Both the position numbers and the translations under genes were made by a program. From NCBI RefSeq assembly GCF_963920925.1, contig NZ_CAWUDI010000016.1, positions 62,001-126,000 of the forward strand: a stretch of DNA of 64,000 bases, in the 5' to 3' direction. The notes beneath the pieces were generated by a model. That model was given only the letters and a program-made list of their open reading frames with translations. It made no database searches and was not told the DNA's origin. This document shows, one piece after another, positions 34,607 through 43,842 of this stretch; position 1 is the stretch's first letter, and every line of letters starts with the position of its first letter. The stretch comes from Rivularia sp963920925 (lineage in GTDB: Bacteria; Cyanobacteriota; Cyanobacteriia; Cyanobacteriales; Nostocaceae).

Positions 34607-36538
34607 ATGGGTGTTATTACATTACAATCTGTCAAAAAAGATTTTGGCATTAAGGAAATTCTTAAAGATGCTTCTTTTAGCTTGGATGCTGATGAAAAAG
34701 TTGGGCTAATTGGTACTAACGGTTCTGGTAAATCTACTTTATTAAAAATGATTGCTGGGATGGAACCAATTGATGGTGGTGAAATTATTGTCAATCCCGG
34801 CGCAAAGGTTATATATTTACCGCAACAGCCAGATTTAGATGAAAGTCTCACTGTTTTAGAGCAGATATTTGCTGACAGTAGCGAGCAAATGAATTTGGTG
34901 CGCGAATATGAAGAAATTTCCGATAAATTAGCTAAAAATCCTGAAGATAATCAATTATTATCGCGTTTGGGTGAAGTAACTTCTCGGATGGATATTCTTG
35001 GTGCTTGGGAAGTTGAAACCAACGCTAAAATTATTCTTTCTCAGTTAGGAATTACAGATTTTGATGCCATAATTGGTACTTTATCTGGTGGTTATCGCAA
35101 GCGGATTGCTTTAGCAACTGCTTTGTTATCCGAACCAGATTTATTATTAATGGATGAGCCGACAAACCATTTAGATGCTGATTCTGTGGAGTGGCTGCAA
35201 AGTTATTTGAATCGTAGAAATGGCGCTTTATTATTAATAACTCACGATAGATATTTTTTGGATAAAGTTACAAATAGAATTATCGAAATTGACCGAGGTG
35301 ATTTTTATACTTACTCCGGAAACTATTCCTATTATTTGCAAAAGAAAGCCGAAGCCGAAGAATCTGCTGCGAGCAGTCAGCAGAAATTTAAAGGAGTATT
35401 GCGGCGAGAATTAGAATGGTTAAAAAAAGGGCCAAAAGCAAGAAGTACCAAGCAAAAAGCGAGAATTGATCGAATTAGCGAAATGCGAGCAACTGAGTTT
35501 AAACAAACTCAAGGGAAAGTTGAGATTTCTACAGCTAGTCGTCGCATTGGTAAGAAAGTTATTGAAGTTAATAATATCTCGAAAATTTACGATAACCGCA
35601 CTTTATTTAAAGATTTTACCTACGAATTTAGTCCGGAAGATAGAGTCGGAATTATTGGTGAAAACGGTGCTGGGAAATCCACTTTAATCAATATTATTAC
35701 CGGAAGAGAGCAACCGGATACTGGTGAAGTTGATATTGGTACTACCGTTTATATTGGTTATTTCGATCAGCATTCGGAAGAATTGATTGGTGCTTCCAAC
35801 GATTCGCAGCGGGTGATTGATTATATCAAGCAAGAAGGTGCAGAATTTATTGAAACTGCCGATGGAACTAGAATAAGTGCCTCTCAAATGTTGGAGAGGT
35901 TTTTGTTTCCCCCGAATCAACAATATGCACCGATTGATAAACTTTCCGGTGGTGAAAAACGGCGTTTATTTTTATTACGAGTTTTGATGAGTGCGCCGAA
36001 TGTTTTAATATTGGACGAACCAACAAACGATTTAGACGTACAAACTTTAGCAGTATTAGAAGATTATTTAGAAGACTTCAAAGGTTGCGTAATAGTAGTA
36101 TCTCACGACCGCTACTTTTTAGATAGAACAATCGATAGAATTTTTGCTTTTGAAGATACCAAGATTCGGGAATTCCCCGGTAATTATTCAGTTTATCTTG
36201 ATTTTAAGAGAGCGGAAGAAGCGAAAGAAAAGCAGTTGCAAGCAGAGTTAGAGAAAAGTAAGCCAAAGGTAGCAGCGCAGAAAGTAGAAACTCAAGTAAA
36301 AAAAGAAGACAATAAAAAGAAGCGTCGTTTATCGAATTGGGAAAGGAAGGAATTCGAGCAGTTAGAAGGAAAGATTGCTCAGTTGGAAGATGAGAAAACC
36401 GAAACCGAAATGGCTCTAACCAAAGGTGCTGGAGATTATTCTAAAGTGCAGGAGCTTTTTGATAAAGTTGAGAAATTGAAGGAAGAGATTGAGAAATCTA
36501 CGGAAAGGTGGATGGAATTGGCTGAGATTGATGAGTGA
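34607..36538 (+). CDS. ABC-F family ATPase (Uup/EttA type)
   Basis: A 643-residue soluble protein with two tandem ABC ATPase domains and no membrane spans, the layout of ABC-F translation factors. The first domain has Walker A GTNGSGKST, signature LSGGYRKRIALATAL and Walker B LLLMDEPTNHLD; the second has GENGAGKST, LSGGEKRRLFLLRVL and VLILDEPTNDLD. Between them lies the P-site tRNA-interaction-type linker (KKGPKARSTKQKARIDRI). A charged C-terminal coiled coil (LEGKIAQLEDEKTETEMALT) matches the Uup branch, which also binds DNA. It probably resolves stalled ribosomes. It is monocistronic. Confidence 0.92.
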   Translation: MGVITLQSVKKDFGIKEILKDASFSLDADEKVGLIGTNGSGKSTLLKMIAGMEPIDGGEIIVNPGAKVIYLPQQPDLDESLTVLEQIFADSSEQMNLVREYEEISDKLAKNPEDNQLLSRLGEVTSRMDILGAWEVETNAKIILSQLGITDFDAIIGTLSGGYRKRIALATALLSEPDLLLMDEPTNHLDADSVEWLQSYLNRRNGALLLITHDRYFLDKVTNRIIEIDRGDFYTYSGNYSYYLQKKAEAEESAASSQQKFKGVLRRELEWLKKGPKARSTKQKARIDRISEMRATEFKQTQGKVEISTASRRIGKKVIEVNNISKIYDNRTLFKDFTYEFSPEDRVGIIGENGAGKSTLINIITGREQPDTGEVDIGTTVYIGYFDQHSEELIGASNDSQRVIDYIKQEGAEFIETADGTRISASQMLERFLFPPNQQYAPIDKLSGGEKRRLFLLRVLMSAPNVLILDEPTNDLDVQTLAVLEDYLEDFKGCVIVVSHDRYFLDRTIDRIFAFEDTKIREFPGNYSVYLDFKRAEEAKEKQLQAELEKSKPKVAAQKVETQVKKEDNKKKRRLSNWERKEFEQLEGKIAQLEDEKTETEMALTKGAGDYSKVQELFDKVEKLKEEIEKSTERWMELAEIDE

Positions 36539-36694
36539 ATTGGGGATTGGGCATTGGGGATTGGTAATTGGTAGTAAAGAGCAAGATGCTTTCACTACGG
36601 GGATTTGTCGCAAACGCGAAATTATTGTAGAGACGTAGCACTGCTACGTCTCCAGCAATTTGGAGCTATCACTTTATATTTTGATCCAGCAATC

Positions 36695-37339
36695 ATGCGT
36701 AATTACAACAAAATCAACTGGGATGAGATTCAAAAACAAATAAAACAAGCAAAAGAAGAATATTGGGGTTGTTTTAATTTAAGTAACTATGGTTTAAAGG
36801 AAATACCAACAGAAGTTTTTGAGATAGATTCTTTGTGTGAATTAGATTTAAGCTACAATCGCTTTACAAATATCCCAACAGATATATCTCAATTAACTAA
36901 TTTAAGCTATTTGATTTTAGACAACAACGAAATTACAACTCTTCCCCAAGAATTAACTCAACTGACAAATCTATACGAGCTTTATTTGGAAGAAAATGAT
37001 TTAGTATCTATTCCTTCAGTTATTTTTGAAATTCCAACTTTGACTGGCTTATCTTTAAGCTTTAATCGGATAGATAAGCTTGCAGCAAATATATCTCAAC
37101 TCAAAAATTTAGAATCACTTGATTTGAGAGGAAATAATTTAACAGAGCTACCAGAAGAACTTTTTGAACTTACTAATTTAAAATATCTGTTTTTGGAAGA
37201 TAATCAATTAGAAGAAATTTCAAGTTCTATTGGTAAGCTGACTAATTTAAAAAAACTTACTTTATTTGATAATCCAATCACAGAAATACCCGATTGTGTT
37301 TCTAAGGTAACTGATTTAAGCAAATCATCTGTTAATTAA
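36695..37339 (+). CDS. leucine-rich repeat protein, first of a tandem pair
   Basis: A 214-residue protein made of about seven leucine-rich repeats of 23 residues (for example LTNLSYLILDNNEITTLPQE, LKNLESLDLRGNNLTELPEE). These are of the bacterial LxxLPxx/IPR type, capped by an N-terminal helix (MRNYNKINWDEIQKQIKQAK). No other domain, leader or membrane span is present. The frame opens at 36605, but the ATG at 36695 is chosen because from there it aligns with the start of the neighbouring paralogue (MSNYSEIDWDWFHKRVKEAK). LRR proteins of this type mediate protein-protein contact; partners are unknown. The DNA just upstream is a GTAGAGACGTAGCACTGC inverted repeat. Confidence 0.8.
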   Translation: MRNYNKINWDEIQKQIKQAKEEYWGCFNLSNYGLKEIPTEVFEIDSLCELDLSYNRFTNIPTDISQLTNLSYLILDNNEITTLPQELTQLTNLYELYLEENDLVSIPSVIFEIPTLTGLSLSFNRIDKLAANISQLKNLESLDLRGNNLTELPEELFELTNLKYLFLEDNQLEEISSSIGKLTNLKKLTLFDNPITEIPDCVSKVTDLSKSSVN

Positions 37340-37382
37340 TTTGTAAATGAGTAATTTTAATTGATAAATAAAGTCGAAATTT

Positions 37383-38018
37383 ATGAGTAATTATTCTGAA
37401 ATAGACTGGGATTGGTTTCACAAACGAGTAAAAGAAGCAAAAGAAACACATGATACTAGTTTTGACTTAATTAATCACGGCTTAACAGAAATACCAATCG
37501 AAGTTTTTGAGATAGAATCTTTAACTTCGTTAGATTTGAGATGGAACCGTTTGAAAATTATTTCACCAGAAATATCCAAACTGAAAAATTTAGACGATTT
37601 ACAGATGGATTCTAATCAAATCGAAACTCTTCCTAAAAGTTTTGGTGAACTGATTAATTTAAAACAACTTCATTTAGATAGAAATGAATTTACGTCTATT
37701 CCTTCAGCTATCTTTAAACTTAAAAATTTGACGTGCTTGTCTTTGGACTTTAATCAAATACAAGAGCTTCCAGCAGATATATGTCAACTTAGAAAATTAG
37801 AATGGCTTAGTTTAGGCGATAATAAATTAAAAGAGCTACCAGAAGAGCTTTTTGAACTGATTAATTTGGAAGACTTATTTTTTGAAGATAACCAATTACA
37901 AGAAATTTCTGAATCTGTTTGTAAACTGACTAATTTGGATTTTATCGGTTTATATGATAATCCAATCAAAAAAATTCCTGATTGCATTTCTGAAATAGTA
38001 GAATTCAATAATTTGTAG
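37383..38018 (+). CDS. leucine-rich repeat protein, second of a tandem pair
   Basis: A 211-residue paralogue of the preceding gene with the same N-terminal cap and about seven LRR units (LKNLDDLQMDSNQIETLPKS, LRKLEWLSLGDNKLKELPEE). It ends with LTNLDFIGLYDNPIKKIPDC and a short tail. It begins 43 bases after the first copy, so the pair arose by tandem duplication. Its stop is 13 bases from the end of the convergent BtuC-like gene, and a decayed copy of the same C-terminal LRR segment is found at 49207-49330, on the other side of the cobalamin genes. Confidence 0.8.
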   Translation: MSNYSEIDWDWFHKRVKEAKETHDTSFDLINHGLTEIPIEVFEIESLTSLDLRWNRLKIISPEISKLKNLDDLQMDSNQIETLPKSFGELINLKQLHLDRNEFTSIPSAIFKLKNLTCLSLDFNQIQELPADICQLRKLEWLSLGDNKLKELPEELFELINLEDLFFEDNQLQEISESVCKLTNLDFIGLYDNPIKKIPDCISEIVEFNNL

Positions 38019-38031
38019 GATGTTTTAATAC

Positions 38032-39120
38032 TCAAGAAAAACGGGAACGACGATGCAAAATTACCCACATCACAACTGGAGTACCAATCAAAGCAGTAAC
38101 GGAATTTAAAGGTAAAACAGCCTCGCTTCCCGGTAACTGGGATACCAAATCTGCTATCAAAGCCAATATTGCACCCATCACGGCTACAACGGGAATCAAT
38201 ATTTTATGGTTTACAGTTTTAAATAAATTGCGACACAGGTGAGGAACTATAACACCTAAAAATCCAATCGGACCGCAAAAAGCAGTAATTGCACCTGCTA
38301 AAATTGAAGCGCTGGTGATAATCCAGAATCTTGTTTGTTGTAGTGCTAAACCCAAAGTTTGAGCTTGAGATTCACCTAAAAGCATTACATTCAAAGCTTT
38401 TGATAATAGCAAAGCTATAGTTAATCCTAACATTATTACAGGCGCTAAAATTACCATTTGTCGCCAAGTGACACCGCCAAAACTTCCAAAAGTCCACTGT
38501 AAATATGATTGGATTTGATTATTTTCACTAAAATGCAGCAAAATACTCACAATAGCGCTAGTCGCATAACCAAATAATAATCCCAAAATTAGTAGCGTCA
38601 TCGAATCAGGTACGCGATGAGATATTAATAAGACCATTCCTAACACTAATGCTGCACCCAGACAAGCTGCTATAACTAAACTTAAATCGTCAATTATTCC
38701 CAATTTTATCAGCCATACACCCATACCAGTAGTGTTTGTTGCCAGTACCACTAACGCTACTCCTAAAGAAGCACCGGAACTAATTCCTAATACAAATGGT
38801 CCCGCAAGGGGGTTTTTAAAAAGCGTTTGCATTTCTAAACCACTTACACCCAAAGCAGCACCAGCTAAAGTAGCAGTTAAAGCTTTTGGTAAGCGAAATT
38901 TGAGAATAATAGTAGTCCAAGTAGCTTTTTCTGATTCTCCTCCCAACAGAATAATAATTACTTGTTGAATCGGAATATTGACAGAACCAAAAGCTAAATT
39001 TAATAAAAATACGAATATTAAGCTACCGATCAAAATAGGAAAAATAATGACTTGCCAACTTCTATTATTTTTTAATTTGTTTTTATCTTTTTTGTTATTT
39101 CTGTAACTACGTGTAAACAT
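38032..39120 (-). CDS. BtuC/FecCD-type ABC transporter permease, likely cobalamin
   Basis: A 362-residue permease of the type II importer class (BtuCD-like), with about ten membrane helices. The family hallmark is present as KNPLAGPFVLGISSGASLGV near residue 95, and the ATPase-contacting loop as LGESQAQTLGLALQQTRFWI. The end shows FLGVIVPHLCRNLFKTVNHK. Relatives import B12, haem or ferric siderophores. The location at the end of a gene run containing two cobalamin riboswitches, a TonB receptor and a matching lipoprotein makes corrinoid the likely cargo; the gene itself does not prove it. A cognate ATPase (BtuD) is not in the window. Confidence 0.8.
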   Translation of the reverse strand: MFTRSYRNNKKDKNKLKNNRSWQVIIFPILIGSLIFVFLLNLAFGSVNIPIQQVIIILLGGESEKATWTTIILKFRLPKALTATLAGAALGVSGLEMQTLFKNPLAGPFVLGISSGASLGVALVVLATNTTGMGVWLIKLGIIDDLSLVIAACLGAALVLGMVLLISHRVPDSMTLLILGLLFGYATSAIVSILLHFSENNQIQSYLQWTFGSFGGVTWRQMVILAPVIMLGLTIALLLSKALNVMLLGESQAQTLGLALQQTRFWIITSASILAGAITAFCGPIGFLGVIVPHLCRNLFKTVNHKILIPVVAVMGAILALIADLVSQLPGSEAVLPLNSVTALIGTPVVMWVILHRRSRFS

Positions 39121-39172
39121 ACAGTTATTTCAAGGGTAAGAAAATATCAATCTATCCTAAGTTAAATATTTG

Positions 39173-39634
39173 TTATTTATAACCTATTTTTTCTGTTTGA
39201 AATGAGTTAAAAGTGGATTGAAATTCCACTAATTGTTTACGGACAGTTTGGAAACATTGCGGTGGTGTAATTGGCAAATTAGTTAAATAACAAAAAGCAA
39301 CTTGATTTCTATACTCCAACAAAAACACAGCATCTTTTTCTGGATTATAGCTATCTACAGCTTGCAGAATATGACCGTTCATGAAGTGTCTTTGTAAGAG
39401 TACAGTATCTGGTGCTGCTAACCAAGCATTGAGAAAAGGTGCAAGATTTTGACGGGGAACAAAATGCGCTTTAAATGTTTCCCCAGAAACACCTAAATGA
39501 GGTGAATTCGTACTGCAAATAACAATACCACGTTCTCCGTTAGAATAGCCAAGCCAAGCATTGTAGCCAATAGCAATTAAGTTGGTGGAAATAAAATTTT
39601 GTTGCCAATCTTGGGAGTTGATGTCTGGGGTCAT
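39173..39634 (-). CDS. uncharacterised protein, family A paralogue 2 (B12 island)
   Basis: A 153-residue soluble protein of no family known to me. It is clearly related to the product of 40852-41268. Shared features are NLIAIGYNAWLGYSNGERG near the start, a central FLNAWLAAPDTV, HILQAVDSYNPEKDAVFLL, and a closing ITPPQCFQTVRKQLVEF. The conserved Trp, Asp and single Cys in the C-terminal motif could form an active or ligand-binding site. It has no leader and should be cytoplasmic. AGGAG precedes the ATG at 13 bases. It lies 53 bases upstream of the BtuC-like gene and 87 downstream of the Rieske gene. A partial copy of its 3' end lies near 49133-49185. Confidence 0.65.
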   Translation of the reverse strand: MTPDINSQDWQQNFISTNLIAIGYNAWLGYSNGERGIVICSTNSPHLGVSGETFKAHFVPRQNLAPFLNAWLAAPDTVLLQRHFMNGHILQAVDSYNPEKDAVFLLEYRNQVAFCYLTNLPITPPQCFQTVRKQLVEFQSTFNSFQTEKIGYK

Positions 39635-39721
39635 CTGAATATTAAACTCCTATTATAGTTTGGTAGATGCTGTTGCGTATTCATTCGCAATATTTGAATC
39701 AAATTGTATTTATGAGAACCA

Positions 39722-40144
39722 TCAAACAGGTCTTACCATTACTGTATTTAACAGTATCCTGGCTTCATAAGTTGAAAGTGGTTTTGCTGCTGGTCCATTT
39801 TGGACTTTACCATCAGTGGTGAATTCTGAAGCATGACAGGGACATAAAAAGATATTTTCTTCTGCTTCCCAATCCACGGTACAACCAAGGTGAGTGCATG
39901 TTGGATTAACAGCAACCAAGTTTTTACTTTTAGATGTACCAATTACTAAAATTGCACCCAAAGACGATTCTTCTTTTAAGATTTGACCAGTTTTATCTAA
40001 CTCTTCTACAGTTCCTACAGAAATCCATTTTCTATATTTTGATTTTAGTTTGGGTTTGGCTGCGTAACTTGCAGCAAACAATATAGGCGAACAACTTACA
40101 AATAAGCTTACACTAAATAAAGTAAGAAAGTTACGACGGTTCAT
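39722..40144 (-). CDS. exported Rieske [2Fe-2S] protein with Tat-like leader
   Basis: A 140-residue protein. The N-terminus MNRRNFLTLFSVSLFVSC carries a twin-arginine motif (RRNFL), suggesting folded export by the Tat system; a lipobox-like FVSC follows. The Rieske cluster is complete: Cys83/His85 in CTHLGC and Cys101/His104 in CPCHASEF, with Cys88 and Cys103 positioned for the stabilising disulfide. Such soluble Rieske proteins carry electrons to periplasmic or membrane redox partners; here no oxygenase or cytochrome b is adjacent. The position between a secreted Cys-rich protein and family A genes in a B12-regulated island is unusual. It might supply electrons for corrinoid or metal reduction outside the cytoplasm; that is speculation. 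Confidence 0.8.
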   Translation of the reverse strand: MNRRNFLTLFSVSLFVSCSPILFAASYAAKPKLKSKYRKWISVGTVEELDKTGQILKEESSLGAILVIGTSKSKNLVAVNPTCTHLGCTVDWEAEENIFLCPCHASEFTTDGKVQNGPAAKPLSTYEARILLNTVMVRPV

Positions 40145-40317
40145 ATAATTTTAAGAAGATAATTACGTTTGAGAATAAGCAAAAATAAATTTACATAAAA
40201 GGCATAGAGTATTAATAAATATAATTAAATCCACTTACTCTATACCTTAGAGGTAGTTACACCCTATATTTATAATTAATCAGAAATTAGTTAGAGGTTA
40301 CGACGGTAAAATAAATC

Positions 40318-40710
40318 CTACGGTAAACTATTTCGCAGTTTACGCAGACAGTTTATCGATGCAACACAATCACAACCAAACATATCTACAGCAGCATCAC
40401 TTTCTGCATCTGTAACAGCAAGTAACGCATTCTCATTATTTACATCGGCAGCATCAATTTGTGGATTACCTTTTTTTAAATGAGATAATTCTTCTGCTTT
40501 AGCACAGAAAAATTTCCCGAATTTTGGATGTTTCACACAAGCCTTTTCGCTTTCTGCGGAAACTGGTGTAACGTTAGCATCTGAACGTTCTACTGGTTGT
40601 ACTTTCTTAGCGGTTTCGTTAGCTACGGCTATTTTTCCAGTCATTAATAATGTACCTAGAGAAATAAAAGCTAAAGGTTTTCTTTGTAAATTAGTTAGTA
40701 ACTTTATCAC
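40318..40710 (-). CDS. secreted Cys-rich hypothetical protein in the B12 island
   Basis: A 130-residue protein beginning with GTG behind a good AGGA ribosome binding site. A signal peptide (QRKPLAFISLGTLLMTGKIA then VANE) is followed by a charged, soluble stretch and two cysteine groups: KACVKHPKFGKFFCAKAEEL in the middle and the terminal MFGCDCVASINCLRKLRNSL. The C-terminal CDC...C motif could hold a metal or form disulfides. I do not recognise the family. It sits between family A paralogue 1 and the Tat-Rieske gene, all on one strand, so a joint extracytoplasmic role with the Rieske protein is plausible. The Cys-rich tail is also reminiscent of a small peptide precursor, but no modifying enzyme is nearby. 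Confidence 0.55.
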   Translation of the reverse strand: MIKLLTNLQRKPLAFISLGTLLMTGKIAVANETAKKVQPVERSDANVTPVSAESEKACVKHPKFGKFFCAKAEELSHLKKGNPQIDAADVNNENALLAVTDAESDAAVDMFGCDCVASINCLRKLRNSLP

Positions 40711-40851
40711 TTGATTTTCCTACAAATACAGAGGTTAGCATCATCAATCAATTCTAAATTCAGTGGACGAGAATAATTCTCATCATGTTCCTTGAATTAA
40801 TTAGGTGTAACACATTATTTGTTTTTTGACGATGTAGGAACTTTGTTTTTT

Positions 40852-41268
40852 TTACGAAATGTAAATAGAAAACTCATCCCAGCGCTGACGTACCTGTTGG
40901 TAACATTCTAAGGGTGTCATTAGAGGTTTTTGTAAAAGATTGACTTCGATTTGTGAACCATCTTTAACTAAGAGAACCATATCTTGTTGAGGTTTATAAG
41001 TATCAACTGTTTGCAAGATATGATAAATAGTATCTGGTGCTACCATCCACTCGTGTAAATAAGCTTTGAGGTCTGTTTGGATGAGAAAATGGGTACTGAT
41101 TATTTCATCTGCACAGTGATATTTACTACGGATAGTAGAAAAAGGAACGCGGGGTAAATCTACTTTTTTGATATGACAAAAAACTGCCCCACGTCCTAGC
41201 TTGGAAAAACCTTTCCAAGCTGTATAACCAATTAGTAAAAAATTGCTTAAATTCAATTCTTTTGACAA
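40852..41268 (-). CDS. uncharacterised protein, family A paralogue 1, coupled to metE
   Basis: A 138-residue soluble protein related to the product of 39173-39634. Aligned motifs are FLLIGYTAWKGFSKLGRG, LKAYLHEWMVAPDTIYHILQ, TVDTYKPQQDMVLLV and LMTPLECYQQVRQRW. It starts with TTG just six bases after the metE stop, and its ribosome binding site AAAGGAG lies inside the last codons of metE, so translation is likely coupled to metE. This ties the family to methionine or B12 physiology more firmly than location alone. It lacks the middle insertion present in the paralogue (around GHILQ). No catalytic signature is visible. Confidence 0.65.
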   Translation of the reverse strand: MSKELNLSNFLLIGYTAWKGFSKLGRGAVFCHIKKVDLPRVPFSTIRSKYHCADEIISTHFLIQTDLKAYLHEWMVAPDTIYHILQTVDTYKPQQDMVLLVKDGSQIEVNLLQKPLMTPLECYQQVRQRWDEFSIYIS

Positions 41269-41274
41269 TTTAAG

Positions 41275-43617
41275 TTAGTCTCCTTTGGTAAGATTAGCTT
41301 CCTCCCGCAGTTTTTTAGCTGCTGAAACCATATTTTTTAAAGCTGGAATTACCTCTTCCCAACGACGAGTTTTTAATCCACAATCAGGATTTACCCAAAT
41401 TTGTTGAACGGGTAAATTAGCAATTCCTGTGCGTAATTGAGATAGCATTTGCTCACTGGTCGGAATGGCTGGGCTATGGACATCATAAACACCATTTCCT
41501 ACTTGTTTAGAATAGCCTCCATCCGTTAATTCATACAGGGTTTCATTGTTACTACGACTATTTTCAATCGATAAAACATCTGCATCTAAACGTTCAATAT
41601 GGGAGATAATATCGCCGAACTCGGAATAACACATATGGGTATGAATTTGTGTTTCTGGTTTAGCAATTCCTGCACTCAATTTAAAGGAATCAACAGCCCA
41701 AGATAAATACTGATTCCATTGCTCTTGTTTCAATGGTAAACCTTCACGTAATGCAGGTTCATCTATTTGAATAATCTTTGCACCAACTGCTTCTAAATCT
41801 GTAACTTCATCCCGCAATGCTAAGGCAATTTGATAAGCTTGTTCTTGACGAGGAATATCTGTTCTAGTATATGACCAATTTACCATAGTTACTGGTCCCG
41901 TCAGCATTCCCTTGACTGGTTTTGCTGTCAAAGATTGAGCATAGATAAATTCATCTACTGTCATTGCTTGGGTGCGAATCACATCCCCATAAATAATTGG
42001 TGGACGCACGCAGCGACTACCATAACTTTGTACCCAGCCATTTTGAGTAAAAGCAAAACCTTGTAGCTGTTGACCAAAGTATTCCACCATGTCCGTGCGT
42101 TCAAATTCTCCATGTACTAAAACATCAAGCTCTGCTTCTTCTTGGGTTTTGATACATTCGAGAATTTGAGACTTAATCGCTGTTTGATAATCTTCCTGAC
42201 TGATTTCACCTCGTTTGTAACGAACTCGCAGTTTACGTACTTCTGATGTTTGGGGAAAGGAACCAATAGTAGTTGTGGGAAAAGCAGGTAATGAAATTTG
42301 TAACGAACGTCTTAAATCATAGGATAAATTGCGTTCAAAATCTTTGGTTATTAGTGATTTGAGTTGTTGCTGAACTTTTTGATTTGTCGGACTAAAACGG
42401 CGAAATTCTTCCCAGGCTGTTTCAATTGATTTTTGGTCTTTTTTGTATCGAGTAACTGTGAGCTTATTAGCATCAAATTTTGACTGATCTTGGTCGTTAT
42501 TTCGATTGATATTGGTTAAAGATTCATGGTTACATTCAGAATCGCAAACTGTAATTTTCTGAGCTAAAAATACTACTTCTTGTAGCTTTTGTTCTGCAAA
42601 ACTCAATACATTGCGTAAAGGTTCGGGAAGTTGTTTTTCTCGTGTTGCGTCGTAGGGTACGAACTGTAAGGAAGCAGAAGGCTGCATTTCAAATTCACTG
42701 ACTATATCTTTGATAGTTTCCAACTTGGGAATAACTTCTTCAGGACGAATTTGCCAAATATTTCTTGCATCTACTATTCCTACTCCCAAACGCTTATCTT
42801 TGGGGAAACCATAGGTTTTGATTAACTCTAAATTACGTCCGCGAGTCAAATCTAAACTAATTGCGTTTACAGGTAAATCCATTACCCAGCTATAGTTTTC
42901 ACCCAAGTCATCAAAGTAAGTGACTAAATTAAGCGGTATTCCTACATTAGACAGGGAATTATATACAGTTTGATAATGTTGCTTCCAATTATTTGCATCT
43001 CCTAGTACCAGCGCAGGTTCGTGAATTTGTACTTCGGTAATACCCAGAGATTTTAATTCGGTAAGCAGGTTAATATAAAGCGGAATTAACACAGAAATAG
43101 CTTTACCAATATTCACCTCTAACTTACTCAAACGTAGCAAAGTACAGGGACCAAAAACGATAGGAATTGCACGTTTTCCTAAGATTTTCTGAGAGCGAGT
43201 AACTCTTTCTATAAAATCACTCCAATCTGCTGTTAAAACTTCATTAGATATTTCTGGAACTAAATAGTGATAGTTGGTATCAAACCATTTTGTCATTTCC
43301 AGCGCGGGTATTTCTTCCTTACCCCTAGCCATTGCAAAATAACGTTCTAACCCAGAAAATTGCTGAAATCGTTCGGGAATTAAACCGAAACGGAATGTCC
43401 AATCAAGGATGTGGTCATAAAGTGTTGTATCGCCAACTGCAATTTTATCAATACCTGTATCTAGTTGGGTTTTCCAGTTAGCTTCCTCGACTTCTTTGAC
43501 TGTTTCTAATAGCGATTCTGATGCTATTTTCCCACTCCAAAAAGCTTCTAATGCTTTCTTGACTTCCCGGTTTTTACCAATGCGGGGATAACCTAAAGTC
43601 GCAGTTTTAATTTTCAT
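41275..43617 (-). CDS. metE: MetE, cobalamin-independent methionine synthase
   Basis: The 780-residue enzyme transfers a methyl group from methyltetrahydrofolate-polyglutamate to homocysteine without B12. Both barrels are present: the N-terminal half starts TATLGYPRIGKNREVKKALE, and the catalytic half contains FPTTTIGSFPQTSEVRKLR, IQIDEPALREGLPL, the zinc ligands in HTHMCYSEF, a Glu in LSIENSRS, and Cys746 in NPDCGLKTRRW. It is slightly longer than the usual 750-770. In many bacteria metE is repressed by B12 through a riboswitch; here the nearest cobalamin riboswitch is ahead of the upstream DUF1636 gene, 225 bases from metE, so control would be by read-through. Its stop overlaps the ribosome binding region of the family A gene. 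Confidence 0.96.
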   Translation of the reverse strand: MKIKTATLGYPRIGKNREVKKALEAFWSGKIASESLLETVKEVEEANWKTQLDTGIDKIAVGDTTLYDHILDWTFRFGLIPERFQQFSGLERYFAMARGKEEIPALEMTKWFDTNYHYLVPEISNEVLTADWSDFIERVTRSQKILGKRAIPIVFGPCTLLRLSKLEVNIGKAISVLIPLYINLLTELKSLGITEVQIHEPALVLGDANNWKQHYQTVYNSLSNVGIPLNLVTYFDDLGENYSWVMDLPVNAISLDLTRGRNLELIKTYGFPKDKRLGVGIVDARNIWQIRPEEVIPKLETIKDIVSEFEMQPSASLQFVPYDATREKQLPEPLRNVLSFAEQKLQEVVFLAQKITVCDSECNHESLTNINRNNDQDQSKFDANKLTVTRYKKDQKSIETAWEEFRRFSPTNQKVQQQLKSLITKDFERNLSYDLRRSLQISLPAFPTTTIGSFPQTSEVRKLRVRYKRGEISQEDYQTAIKSQILECIKTQEEAELDVLVHGEFERTDMVEYFGQQLQGFAFTQNGWVQSYGSRCVRPPIIYGDVIRTQAMTVDEFIYAQSLTAKPVKGMLTGPVTMVNWSYTRTDIPRQEQAYQIALALRDEVTDLEAVGAKIIQIDEPALREGLPLKQEQWNQYLSWAVDSFKLSAGIAKPETQIHTHMCYSEFGDIISHIERLDADVLSIENSRSNNETLYELTDGGYSKQVGNGVYDVHSPAIPTSEQMLSQLRTGIANLPVQQIWVNPDCGLKTRRWEEVIPALKNMVSAAKKLREEANLTKGD

Positions 43618-43842
43618 TTTTCCCTGTGTATGAGTGTGGGTGAGTTCTATATGAAATAGGGGTTTTGATTGGGAAAATTTCTCTCCTAGCAGGAAAGAAA
43701 CTTTGAGATTTAATTTTTCTAGGAATTAACCCAAATCTTTGAAATCGAAATATTTGCAAACTAATTCCAGCAGTTGTTCAAACAGGTGTCCAACTGCAAG
43801 TTAATTACGATAAGATTTTGCTGCAATTAAATTCTGAAACCC

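Noticed and set aside
40318..40710. Cys-rich secreted protein as a lanthipeptide-like precursor
   Set aside because: No modifying enzyme or peptidase-transporter is nearby, and it has a Sec-type leader.
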